A DNA stretch of 9,121 nucleotides from an uncultured Lachnospiraceae bacterium (lineage in GTDB: Bacteria > Bacillota > Clostridia > Lachnospirales > Lachnospiraceae). Positions 1 through 6,248 of the stretch are shown here, piece by piece. How positions within the stretch are numbered: the stretch's first letter is position 1; each line of letters starts with the position of its first letter. A program made the translations under genes and the position numbers. Under the pieces are notes generated by a model. The model saw only the letters and a list, made by a program, of their open reading frames with translations. It did no database searches and had not been told where the DNA came from. The DNA is taken from the NCBI GenBank assembly GCA_902797015.1, contig CADBRG010000155.1, forward strand, positions 1-9,121. Direction: 5' to 3'.

Positions 1-2
1 TC

Positions 3-371
3 AACAGCAACCCCGGTTTGAAATCCCGCTTTAACAAGTACATCGAATTTCCGGATTATTCGGTAGATGAACTCGAAGCAATCTTTTATTCCAACTGCGA
101 CCGTTATGATTACGTTGTAGAGGAAGAGGCAAAGAAGCATATTCGCGAAATGATCGTGGCAAAGAAGATGAAGCAGCAGGAAAATTTCGCAAATGCAAGA
201 GAAGTCCGCAATATGTTTGAGGATATCATTACCAATCAGGCACGACGTGTGGCAGAAATGGAAAATCCGTCTCAGGATGAAATGATGCTGCTGAAATCGG
301 AAGACCTGACAGAAGAGATGAATGATGGAAACAAAGAACAAGACGAGAAACTGGATTCAGTCCAGGAATAA
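3..371 (+). CDS. CbbX/SpoVK-type AAA+ ATPase, C-terminal part (5' end outside the window)
   Basis: The reading frame is open from base 3 and runs to a TAA at 369-371, so this is the 3' end of a longer gene; a TTG at 18 is internal, not a start. The first visible residues, SNPGLKSRFNKYIEFPDYS, match the end of the AAA+ module in the CbbX/CfxQ and stage V sporulation protein K (SpoVK) group. There an NPGL.SRF segment carries an arginine-finger-type Arg and is followed by a 'FPDY..eEL..IF' strand and the helical lid. The lid continues with a REVRNMFEDIITNQARR helix. The last 35 or so residues are an acidic, Glu/Asp/Asn-rich tail without recognisable structure. Family members are ATP-driven remodellers, often of unknown substrate in clostridia. 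The Walker A and B motifs lie upstream of the window, so activity cannot be judged. The end overlaps the next gene by 50 bases. Confidence 0.8.
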   Translation, partial: NSNPGLKSRFNKYIEFPDYSVDELEAIFYSNCDRYDYVVEEEAKKHIREMIVAKKMKQQENFANAREVRNMFEDIITNQARRVAEMENPSQDEMMLLKSEDLTEEMNDGNKEQDEKLDSVQE

Positions 372-1551
372 GCTGTACAAAGTCCTGCAAATGGGCAATA
401 ACGATACGGGGTGGAGCTGGACATACGATGTCCTAAGTGTTGTCACACTTGTGGTAAATATCGTGATCAGCTTTATGTATACGTTCCGTGATCTTCGGTC
501 GGAGCATTTCTGGGTATTTGTCACGATCGAATGGATCACAGTACTGTTTTTTGCACTGGATTATGTGCTGCGTATTATGGCTGCCCCGAGTGCACATCCT
601 GCAAGATCTGCAGCGTGGAGCAGACTAAAATATATTATTTCACTGACAGGGATCATTGACCTGCTGTCATTTCTACCATACTTCCTGCCGGTGGTATTTC
701 CTGCAGGAGCCGTTCTGTTCAGACTGCTGAGAGTGGTCAGGATCTTCCGGCTGTTTAGGATCAATGCATATTATGATTCGTTTCAGGCGATCGGAGAGGT
801 CTTCAGGAGCAAAAAGCAGCAGCTGGTATCTTCGTTTTTTATTCTCGGAATCGTGATGCTGGCCGCAAGCCTTTGCATGTATGGTCTCGAGCATGAAGCG
901 CAGCCGGATGTATTTACCAATGCGTTTTCGGGAATCTGGTGGGCAGTCTCGGCATTGCTTACCGTAGGATACGGAGATATCTATCCGATCACGGTTGCGG
1001 GACAGATCGCGGGAATCGTCATCGCCTTTGTGGGCGTTATGATGGTTGCAATCCCGACCGGTATCATTTCCGCCGGATTCGTTGAGCAGTATACCAAGCT
1101 GAAAAAGATGGGTGACTACGCGATCGAAGAGGATATCCATTTTATCAAGATCCGGATGGAAAAGGGAGATAAGTGGAATGACCGGATGATCATGGATCTC
1201 GGTCTGCCGAGCGGGATCATCATTGCTGCTTTGCAGAGAGGCCATGAGACACTGATCCCGCGTGGTGATGTTGTGATCCGCGCCGGGGATACGCTGATCA
1301 TTGCAGCCGAGTCATTAAAGAACGACCGTCAGACGGTCAATATGAAGGAAGTTCTCCTGAAAAGAGATCATCCGTGGAACGGTGTTGCGATCCGCGATCT
1401 GGATATCTCCCGTCAGACATTCATCGTTATGGTGAAGCGAAACGGAAATATGATCATCCCGAAGGGAGATATGGTCCTGATCGAGGACGACACGATCATT
1501 CTTTATACAAAGGGCAAAGCAAAGCAGGTTGACGAATTGACGGTATATTAA
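322..1551 (+). CDS. Voltage-gated-type potassium channel with two tandem RCK_C (TrkA-C) domains
   Basis: A predicted six-transmembrane K+ channel of 409 aa in the cell membrane. Segments by residue: S1 about 37-56, S2 63-86, S3 104-126 with Asp113, S4 129-148, S5 168-190, pore helix and filter 199-219, S6 223-252. S4 carries Arg at every third position (134, 137, 140, 143, 146), a full voltage-sensor pattern. The selectivity filter is TVGYGD at 214-219, the K+ signature. After S6, residues about 272-330 and 339-397 form two copies of one domain offset by exactly 67 residues (W285/W352, D292/D359, and IPRGD against IPKGD). They resemble RCK_C, the ligand-binding half of K+ channel regulators, but no Rossmann-type RCK_N precedes them. 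The start is either ATG 322 or ATG 325. The purine-rich AGAAGAG at 311-317 is better spaced from 325, which would give 408 aa. Translation is probably coupled to the overlapping upstream gene. Ion selectivity is secure; the ligand and physiological role are unknown. Confidence 0.9.
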   Translation: MMETKNKTRNWIQSRNKLYKVLQMGNNDTGWSWTYDVLSVVTLVVNIVISFMYTFRDLRSEHFWVFVTIEWITVLFFALDYVLRIMAAPSAHPARSAAWSRLKYIISLTGIIDLLSFLPYFLPVVFPAGAVLFRLLRVVRIFRLFRINAYYDSFQAIGEVFRSKKQQLVSSFFILGIVMLAASLCMYGLEHEAQPDVFTNAFSGIWWAVSALLTVGYGDIYPITVAGQIAGIVIAFVGVMMVAIPTGIISAGFVEQYTKLKKMGDYAIEEDIHFIKIRMEKGDKWNDRMIMDLGLPSGIIIAALQRGHETLIPRGDVVIRAGDTLIIAAESLKNDRQTVNMKEVLLKRDHPWNGVAIRDLDISRQTFIVMVKRNGNMIIPKGDMVLIEDDTIILYTKGKAKQVDELTVY

Positions 1552-1559
1552 AATGATGC

Positions 1560-1587
1560 AAAAATCGTATAAGATATACGATTTTTT
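1560..1587 (+). terminator. Rho-independent terminator after the channel gene
   Basis: A perfect 12-bp inverted repeat, AAAAATCGTATA (1560-1571) and TATACGATTTTT (1575-1586), with a 3-base AGA loop, ends in a run of six T (1582-1587). It starts 8 bases after the channel stop. The arm is AT-rich, so the hairpin is weaker than the others here. The A run on the left arm could let it act in both directions. Confidence 0.7.
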
Positions 1588-1589
1588 GC

Positions 1590-1623
1590 TTGCTGACACT
1601 TTTTAGTTCTGGTATGCTTGATA
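1590..1623 (+). promoter_or_regulatory. Probable promoter of the CoA-transferase gene
   Basis: CTGACA at 1593-1598 matches the -35 consensus TTGACA at five of six positions. The -10 is ambiguous. TATGCT (1613-1618), preceded by TGG as an extended -10, pairs better with TTGCTG at 1590-1595 (17-base spacer). TTGATA (1618-1623) preceded by TGC gives a 19-base spacer from CTGACA. The order CTGACA, T run, GTATG, TGATA is shared with the promoter of the CarD-like gene. A promoter is expected because a terminator lies just upstream and a long leader follows. Confidence 0.4.
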
Positions 1624-1664
1624 TATCAGTAATGTTTTATAAGATTCGTTTTGAAAACAGATAT

Positions 1665-1677
1665 CGGATCTGATCCG
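1665..1677. promoter_or_regulatory. Short palindrome in the leader of the CoA-transferase gene
   Basis: CGGATC-T-GATCCG is a perfect 6+6 palindrome around a single T, between the probable promoter and the ribosome binding site. It overlaps a second inverted pair, CAGAT (1658-1662) and ATCTG (1668-1672). The one-base gap makes a DNA-binding site more likely than a stable RNA hairpin. No known regulator's consensus is recognised, and chance occurrence is possible. Confidence 0.25.
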
Positions 1678-1706
1678 GCAAAAGGAAGAATAAGGAGGAT
1701 CGCAGC

Positions 1707-3044
1707 ATGAATGTTTATGAAGAATATCAGAAAAGACTGGTGACTGCTGAAGAAGCGGTTAAGATCGTAAAAGACGGTGACTGGGTAGACTATTGCCAGA
1801 CCTGTTCTTTCCCGGAGGCACTGGATGCCGCACTGGCAGCACGCAAGGATGAATTAAAGGATGTTAAGATCCGTAATGCGATCGCTATGAAGCCGGTACA
1901 GGTCGTAGAGCAGGATCCGGAGCATAAGGCATTTACTTATAATGCATGGCATTGCTCAGGCCTTGACCGCCACTATGTGGACAAGGGGCTGGCTTATTAT
2001 ATGCCGATGCTGTTCCGTTTTAACGGATCCTACTATACAAAAGGATATGCGCCGGTCAATGTTGCGATGATCACAGTTTCACCGATGGGACCGCACGGTT
2101 ATTTCAGTTATGGTCTGACCAACTGCTGTATGCAGGAAATGCTTGACGTAGCAGATCACATCATCCTGGAAGTAAACGAGAACATGCCGGTTGTTTTCGG
2201 TATGGAAGCAGACCATATCCATATCACGGATGTTGACTATGTTGTAGAGAACAATGTTCCGCTCGGTACTGCACCGGGTGCGCCGGCCGGAGAGATCGAC
2301 CGTGCGATCGCGAACAATATCTTCCCGTATCTGTATGACGGTATCACACTGCAGATCGGTATCGGCGGTATGCCGAATGCACTCGGTGGTCTGATCGCAG
2401 AGTCAGATCTGAAGGATCTGGGTATGCATACAGAGCTGATGAGTGACGGATACTTAAAGCTTTATGAAGCAGGCAAGATCACGAATAAGAAAAAACCGAT
2501 CAATACAGGTAAGGGCGTCTTCTCAATCTGTAACGGTTCAAAAGAGCTTTATGATTATCTGCACATGAACGTGGATATTATGTCCGCGCCGATGGCTTAT
2601 GTAAACAATCCGGCAACGATCAAGGCGCTCGACCATTTTGTATCCATCAACGGATGTATCGCGATGGATCTTTACGGACAGGTTTGCTCCGAGACAGCGG
2701 GAACGCGTCACATCAGTGGTACCGGCGGCCAGCTTGACTTTGTAACAGGTGCAGGCGAGGCAGCACACGGACAGGCATTCCTGGCAATGCCGTCTACCCA
2801 CACAGACAAACAGGGTGTGGTACATTCTAATATCCTTCCGAAGTTTACCAATGGCGATGTGATCACGACACCGCGTACACAGGCGATGTTTATGGCAACT
2901 GAGTATGGTGTTGTTAACATTCAGGGTATCCCGACCTGGGAGAAAGCTGAGCGCATCATCTCCATTGCCCATCCGGATTTCAGGGATGAACTGATCAAGG
3001 CGGCAGAGGAACAGAAGATCTGGCGTGCATCCAACAAGCGATAA
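1707..3044 (+). CDS. Butyryl-CoA:acetate CoA-transferase-like protein (acetyl-CoA hydrolase/transferase family)
   Basis: A predicted cytoplasmic class I CoA-transferase of 445 aa, a normal full length for the butyryl-CoA:acetate and 4-hydroxybutyrate CoA-transferase group. These enzymes move CoA from an acyl-CoA to acetate through a glutamyl-CoA intermediate. Visible landmarks: the EVNENMP segment at 155-161, a CoA-binding GIGGMPN loop at 218-224, and an LGMHTELMSDG stretch at 238-248. By comparison with C. aminobutyricum 4-hydroxybutyrate CoA-transferase, Glu243 in the latter is the likely catalytic glutamate. GTGGQLDF (338-345) and the near-terminal IAHPDFRDELI (420-430) are also typical. 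GIGGMPN and the C-terminus look more like the butyrate enzyme than the 4-hydroxybutyrate one (GIGAIPD). The middle of the N-terminal half is divergent from the Roseburia-type enzyme, so the acyl substrate is not certain. ATG 1707 follows AAGGAGG (1692-1698) by 8 bases. The gene stands alone between terminators. Confidence 0.75.
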   Translation: MNVYEEYQKRLVTAEEAVKIVKDGDWVDYCQTCSFPEALDAALAARKDELKDVKIRNAIAMKPVQVVEQDPEHKAFTYNAWHCSGLDRHYVDKGLAYYMPMLFRFNGSYYTKGYAPVNVAMITVSPMGPHGYFSYGLTNCCMQEMLDVADHIILEVNENMPVVFGMEADHIHITDVDYVVENNVPLGTAPGAPAGEIDRAIANNIFPYLYDGITLQIGIGGMPNALGGLIAESDLKDLGMHTELMSDGYLKLYEAGKITNKKKPINTGKGVFSICNGSKELYDYLHMNVDIMSAPMAYVNNPATIKALDHFVSINGCIAMDLYGQVCSETAGTRHISGTGGQLDFVTGAGEAAHGQAFLAMPSTHTDKQGVVHSNILPKFTNGDVITTPRTQAMFMATEYGVVNIQGIPTWEKAERIISIAHPDFRDELIKAAEEQKIWRASNKR

Positions 3045-3075
3045 TATAGACGGATTATAAGTTACAGGATTCATG

Positions 3076-3115
3076 AAATCCCGTCTGTTTTACATACAGG
3101 CGGGATTTTTCTTTT
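3076..3115 (+). terminator. Rho-independent terminator after the CoA-transferase gene
   Basis: A 13-bp stem pairs 3076-3088 with 3096-3108 (AAATCCCGTCTGT and ACAGGCGGGATTT, one G-U pair) around a 7-base loop, and runs into TTTTTCTTTT. It lies 32 bases after the stop. An upstream ATAGACGG (3046-3053) could pair with CCGTCTGT of the left arm. This is probably incidental. Confidence 0.85.
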
Positions 3116-3133
3116 GTACAAAGCGGATTCGCA

Positions 3134-3163
3134 CTGACATTTTTCGTAAAAGTATGATATGAT
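3134..3163 (+). promoter_or_regulatory. Promoter of the CarD-like gene
   Basis: CTGACA (3134-3139), an 18-base spacer and TATGAT (3158-3163), with TGA directly upstream as an extended -10 element. This is five of six matches at each box. It lies 25 bases before the ATG, so the leader is very short and carries GAAAGGAG at 3171-3178 as the ribosome binding site. Confidence 0.65.
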
Positions 3164-3187
3164 AAACGTCGAAAGGAGTCTTTTTGC

Positions 3188-3697
3188 ATGTTTAAGATCG
3201 GAGATCACGTTGTATATGGCAGCAAGGGTGTTTGCACCGTTGCGGATATTACCCAGATGAAGATGCCGGGGGCTGATAAGGAGCGCCCGTATTATGTGTT
3301 GCATCCGGTCTGGGATGAAGGTGCGCGTGTATATCTTCCGGCGGACAGCGAAAAGGCCGTGATCCGTAAAGTGATCACAGAAGCAGAAGGAAAGCAGCTG
3401 CTCGGTGAGATTCCGCAGATTGCCTGCCTGGAAGTTGCGGAAGATAAAAAAAGGGAGCAGGATTATAAGGATGCGATGCGTACCTGCGATTGTAAGATGC
3501 TGGTCAGTCTGATCAAGACACTGGCAACGCGCAAGGAGGAGCGGATCGCTGCCGGGAAAAAGAACACGGCGCTTGACGAACGCTATCTCAGGGCAGCAGA
3601 GCACGAGCTTTATGATGAGCTTGCTGTTGCATTGAATCAGCCAAAGGATGAAGTTACGGAAACGGTCAGAAGTATCCTTGGCATACCGGAGAATTAA
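3188..3697 (+). CDS. CarD/CdnL-family transcriptional regulator
   Basis: A 169-aa cytoplasmic protein. Residues 1 to about 65 begin MFKIGDHVVYGSKGVCTVADI and continue through a YYVLHPVWDEGARVYLPAD segment. This is the Tudor-like RNA-polymerase-interacting fold shared by CarD, CdnL and the TRCF/Mfd interaction domain. Residues about 75-169 are predicted helical, charged and Lys/Glu-rich, with an AxxELYDELAVALN stretch, like the compact C-terminal helical domain of CarD proteins. Family members bind the RNA polymerase beta subunit near the upstream edge of the promoter bubble and adjust open-complex stability. The length is typical. ATG 3188 follows GAAAGGAG by 9 bases. The gene has its own promoter and terminator. 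Its target promoters cannot be told from sequence, and clostridial CarD-like proteins come in several paralogues, so no gene symbol is assigned. Confidence 0.85.
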   Translation: MFKIGDHVVYGSKGVCTVADITQMKMPGADKERPYYVLHPVWDEGARVYLPADSEKAVIRKVITEAEGKQLLGEIPQIACLEVAEDKKREQDYKDAMRTCDCKMLVSLIKTLATRKEERIAAGKKNTALDERYLRAAEHELYDELAVALNQPKDEVTETVRSILGIPEN

Positions 3698-3719
3698 AAG
3701 AGAATCCATTTTGTAGAAT

Positions 3720-3761
3720 ATCCTGAGAGCATCACAGGCGATGTCTTTCAGGATTTTTTTT
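3720..3761 (+). terminator. Rho-independent terminator after the CarD-like gene
   Basis: ATCCTGA (3720-3726) pairs with TCAGGAT (3748-3754), and an inner CATC/GATG pair with wobble extends the stem. A run of eight T (3754-3761) follows. It lies 22 bases after the stop. Confidence 0.8.
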
Positions 3762-3779
3762 GCATAAATATGCAGCAAT

Positions 3780-3808
3780 TTGCCAAAAGCAGTAACATGT
3801 GGTAAAAT
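3780..3808 (+). promoter_or_regulatory. Promoter of the penicillin-binding protein-aroA unit
   Basis: TTGCCA (3780-3785), an exact 17-base spacer and TAAAAT (3803-3808), with TGG directly before the -10 as an extended element. Transcription would start near 3815, giving a leader of about 50 bases. The leader has only a weak, purine-rich ribosome binding region (GAGAGAAAGAAGAGAAA). Confidence 0.6.
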
Positions 3809-3864
3809 CCAATGGATAATGCAAAAAGTGGGTTTTTATACGGTGAGAGAAAGAAGAGAAATCC

Positions 3865-6195
3865 ATGGAACGAAAAAGAATGCCGATTTCCCGCGTAAAA
3901 CGCGTTAAGATTGCGCAGAGAAAGAAGCCACTAAGCAAAAAGGAATATAAGCGTCAGCTTGCAATCGCACGCAGGATTGACTTTTTCAGAAACTTTCTGA
4001 TCGTGATCGTTGTGATCATCGGACTGCTGGCAGCAGGGTTTGTCGGCGGAAATATGTATCTGAAGAAAGAATCCGGGATGAATCTGTTTGAAATGCAGGA
4101 TGATGCAAAGCAGATCGTAGCAGACAGCAGACCGGAGGATTTCCGCCTTGCGGAAAGCTCATATGTTTATGACAGTGACGGCAACGAGATCGCCGAATTG
4201 TCGAGCGATACGGATGCGACATATCTGAAGTACGATCAGATTCCGGAAGACGTCATCAATGCGTTCGTTGCGATCGAGGATCGTACCTATTGGGAAAACG
4301 AAGGATATGATGTTAAGGGTATCATACGTGCGGTAGTTGATTATGCGCGTTCCCGCGGAAAAGTTGCGGAGGGTGCGAGTACGATCACACAGCAGCTTGC
4401 AAGAACGCAGTATCTGACGAGAGACAAGTCCATTATCCGTAAGATCCGAGAGATCTTTATCGCAAAAGAGCTTGCCGGAAAATACAGCAAAGAACAGATT
4501 ATGGAATTCTATTGCAACACCTGCTGCTTTGCAAACGGTATTTACGGAGTACAGGATGCCTCACTGACGTATTTCGGTACGACTGTGGATGAACTGGATG
4601 TATCCCAGATCGCCTATATCTGTGCGATCCCGAACTATCCGGAGTACTACAATCCTTATAAGGACAGTGCCAATGCGATCCCGCGTCGGAATAAGATCTT
4701 AAAGGATATGCTTGAGTGCGGTTATATCGCTCAGGGAGCTTATGAGGAAGCGGTCGCTGAGGATATTACGGTTACACCAAAAGAAGAAAAAACAGAATAT
4801 TACGATTATGAGACCACATATGCCGTAAACTGTGCGGTGCGTTATCTGATGAAGGTGGACGGATTCGGTTTTGAGTATGAATTCGAAGACACCGAAGCGT
4901 ATGAGACCTATATGGAAGCATACAATGAGGCTTATGAGGAGTCCCGTTACAAGCTTTATACCGGCGGATACAAAATCTATACGACCATCGATGAAGATGC
5001 ACAGGAGAATCTGCAGGAAGTCTTAAATGAAGGCCTTTCCTTTAATGACAGCACCAAGGATGACGGTGTCTACGAACTGCAGGGAGCAATGACCGTTATT
5101 GACAATCAGACCGGAAAAGTCGTAGCGATCATCGGTGGCCGGAAGCAGGATGAACTGGATTCAACCTATTCCTTGAACCGTGCATTCCAGAGTTATCGGC
5201 AGCCGGGTAGTACCTTCAAGCCGCTCGTTGTATACGCGCCGGCATTTGAAGAAGGCTTTACACAGTATTCGATGTTAAGGAATATTGATGTATCAAAGGC
5301 GAAGAAGGCTTCGGCTTCTGAAATCAGTAATATGTACGGAGATGAAATGACGCTCCGCCGGGCGGTGATCAACAGTATCAACGGATGTGCATACTGGCTG
5401 TTTAATGAGATTGGTATTGATACCGGCATTTCTCATGTCCATGATATGCATTTCTCAAAGATCTTACCTTCCGACCACGTCAAGAGTGCGGCGCTTGGTG
5501 CATTGACCTATGGTGCGACGACCGTAGAGATGGCGAATGCCTACAGTACGCTCGAGAATCACGGTCAGTATACCGAAACAGACTGCATCAGCCAGATCGT
5601 AGATCATGACGGAAACAATATTTATTCGTCTCCGGATACGGTTCGTGTCTATGAACAGGAAGCTGCGGATCAGATGACGGATGTCATGATGGGTGTCGTT
5701 ACGACAGGTACGGCAAGCAGCATGAACTGGTATTCTCATTCTGATACGGAAGCAGCAGGAAAGACCGGTACGACCAACGAGAGTAAGGACGGATGGTTCT
5801 GCGGATTCACACCGTATTATACGATCGCTGTCTGGGTTGGTTACGATCAGCCGAAAGAGCTTTCCAACCTGTACGGTGGTACCTATCCTGCAAGGATCTG
5901 GCGTGAAGCGATGCTTTATATGATCGACGGTAAGGAAACCGCTGAATTCGATATTGAGAAGATCAGCCGTCACTACTCTGTATATCAGGACTATGGTTAT
6001 ACGCATGATCCGGCAGAAGATGTGGAAGAAGAGGAAGAGACAGAAGAAGTGACGGAAGAAACGACAGAGACTACAACAGAGACCACAACAGAAACTCCGG
6101 CAGAGACTACAACGGAGACCACAACAGAGACCACGACAGAAACAACAACAGAAACCACAGAGGAAGCTCCGGCAGATGATGGTGGAGAGGAATAA
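3865..6195 (+). CDS. Class A (bifunctional) penicillin-binding protein, PBP1A type, with Thr/Glu repeat tail
   Basis: A 776-aa peptidoglycan glycosyltransferase/transpeptidase on the outer face of the membrane. A basic cytoplasmic N-terminus (1-38) leads to one membrane segment (about 41-63). The GT51 domain (about 95-295) shows AIEDRTYWENEG with catalytic Glu138, GASTITQQLARTQYL (170-184) and EFYCNTCCFANGIYG with Glu214. The usual His of the first motif is absent. The transpeptidase domain (about 400-690) has the three active-site motifs: STFK with nucleophile Ser449 and Lys452, SIN at 504-506, and KTG at 633-635. An insertion of about 60 residues rich in Tyr and Glu (310-366) sits between the domains. 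The C-terminus from 725 is Glu-rich and then eight TTTE-like units. ATG 3865 is the first good start, with a weak ribosome binding site. It is the first gene of a probable operon with aroA, whose start lies 33 bases after this stop. Confidence 0.92.
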   Translation: MERKRMPISRVKRVKIAQRKKPLSKKEYKRQLAIARRIDFFRNFLIVIVVIIGLLAAGFVGGNMYLKKESGMNLFEMQDDAKQIVADSRPEDFRLAESSYVYDSDGNEIAELSSDTDATYLKYDQIPEDVINAFVAIEDRTYWENEGYDVKGIIRAVVDYARSRGKVAEGASTITQQLARTQYLTRDKSIIRKIREIFIAKELAGKYSKEQIMEFYCNTCCFANGIYGVQDASLTYFGTTVDELDVSQIAYICAIPNYPEYYNPYKDSANAIPRRNKILKDMLECGYIAQGAYEEAVAEDITVTPKEEKTEYYDYETTYAVNCAVRYLMKVDGFGFEYEFEDTEAYETYMEAYNEAYEESRYKLYTGGYKIYTTIDEDAQENLQEVLNEGLSFNDSTKDDGVYELQGAMTVIDNQTGKVVAIIGGRKQDELDSTYSLNRAFQSYRQPGSTFKPLVVYAPAFEEGFTQYSMLRNIDVSKAKKASASEISNMYGDEMTLRRAVINSINGCAYWLFNEIGIDTGISHVHDMHFSKILPSDHVKSAALGALTYGATTVEMANAYSTLENHGQYTETDCISQIVDHDGNNIYSSPDTVRVYEQEAADQMTDVMMGVVTTGTASSMNWYSHSDTEAAGKTGTTNESKDGWFCGFTPYYTIAVWVGYDQPKELSNLYGGTYPARIWREAMLYMIDGKETAEFDIEKISRHYSVYQDYGYTHDPAEDVEEEEETEEVTEETTETTTETTTETPAETTTETTTETTTETTTETTEEAPADDGGEE
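6070..6165 (+). repeat. Eight 12-base tandem units encoding TTTE
   Basis: Residues 736-767 of the penicillin-binding protein are eight consecutive four-residue units. Most are Thr-Thr-Thr-Glu, one is TPAE and the last is TTEE. Codons vary between units (act/acc/aca, gag/gaa), so the copies are old or under selection at the protein level. The 12-base period keeps frame if copies are gained or lost. The tail would lie outside the membrane. Confidence 0.85.
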
Positions 6196-6248
6196 TGGTT
6201 TCGAAGCAGTTGAAACGGATGGTTATATATGAAACAGGACTTTTATGA
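6195..6248 (+). other. Possible 17-codon coupling ORF between the PBP and aroA genes
   Basis: An ATG at 6195-6197 shares a base with the PBP stop (TAATG) and follows a good GGAGAGGA site at 6184-6191. It opens a 17-codon frame ending at TGA 6246, beyond the aroA start at 6229, in another frame. The predicted peptide looks like no protein. It might hand ribosomes to aroA, whose own ribosome binding site is poor, or it may be a chance ORF. Confidence 0.2.

Noticed and set aside
673..1245. Long open frame of 190 codons on the minus strand inside the channel gene
   Set aside because: It is the antisense shadow of a clear membrane channel. Its translation is rich in His, Arg and Asp without any domain, and it has no ribosome binding site logic.
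3046..3088. Possible antiterminator pairing (ATAGACGG with CCGTCTGT) before the CoA-transferase terminator
   Set aside because: It lies after the coding region, where attenuation would have little use. It is only 8 bp with a G-U pair, so chance is the simpler explanation.
5464..6006. 180-codon minus-strand frame opposite the transpeptidase domain
   Set aside because: Shadow of the PBP gene, with no recognisable motif. The sense strand carries all three transpeptidase motifs.
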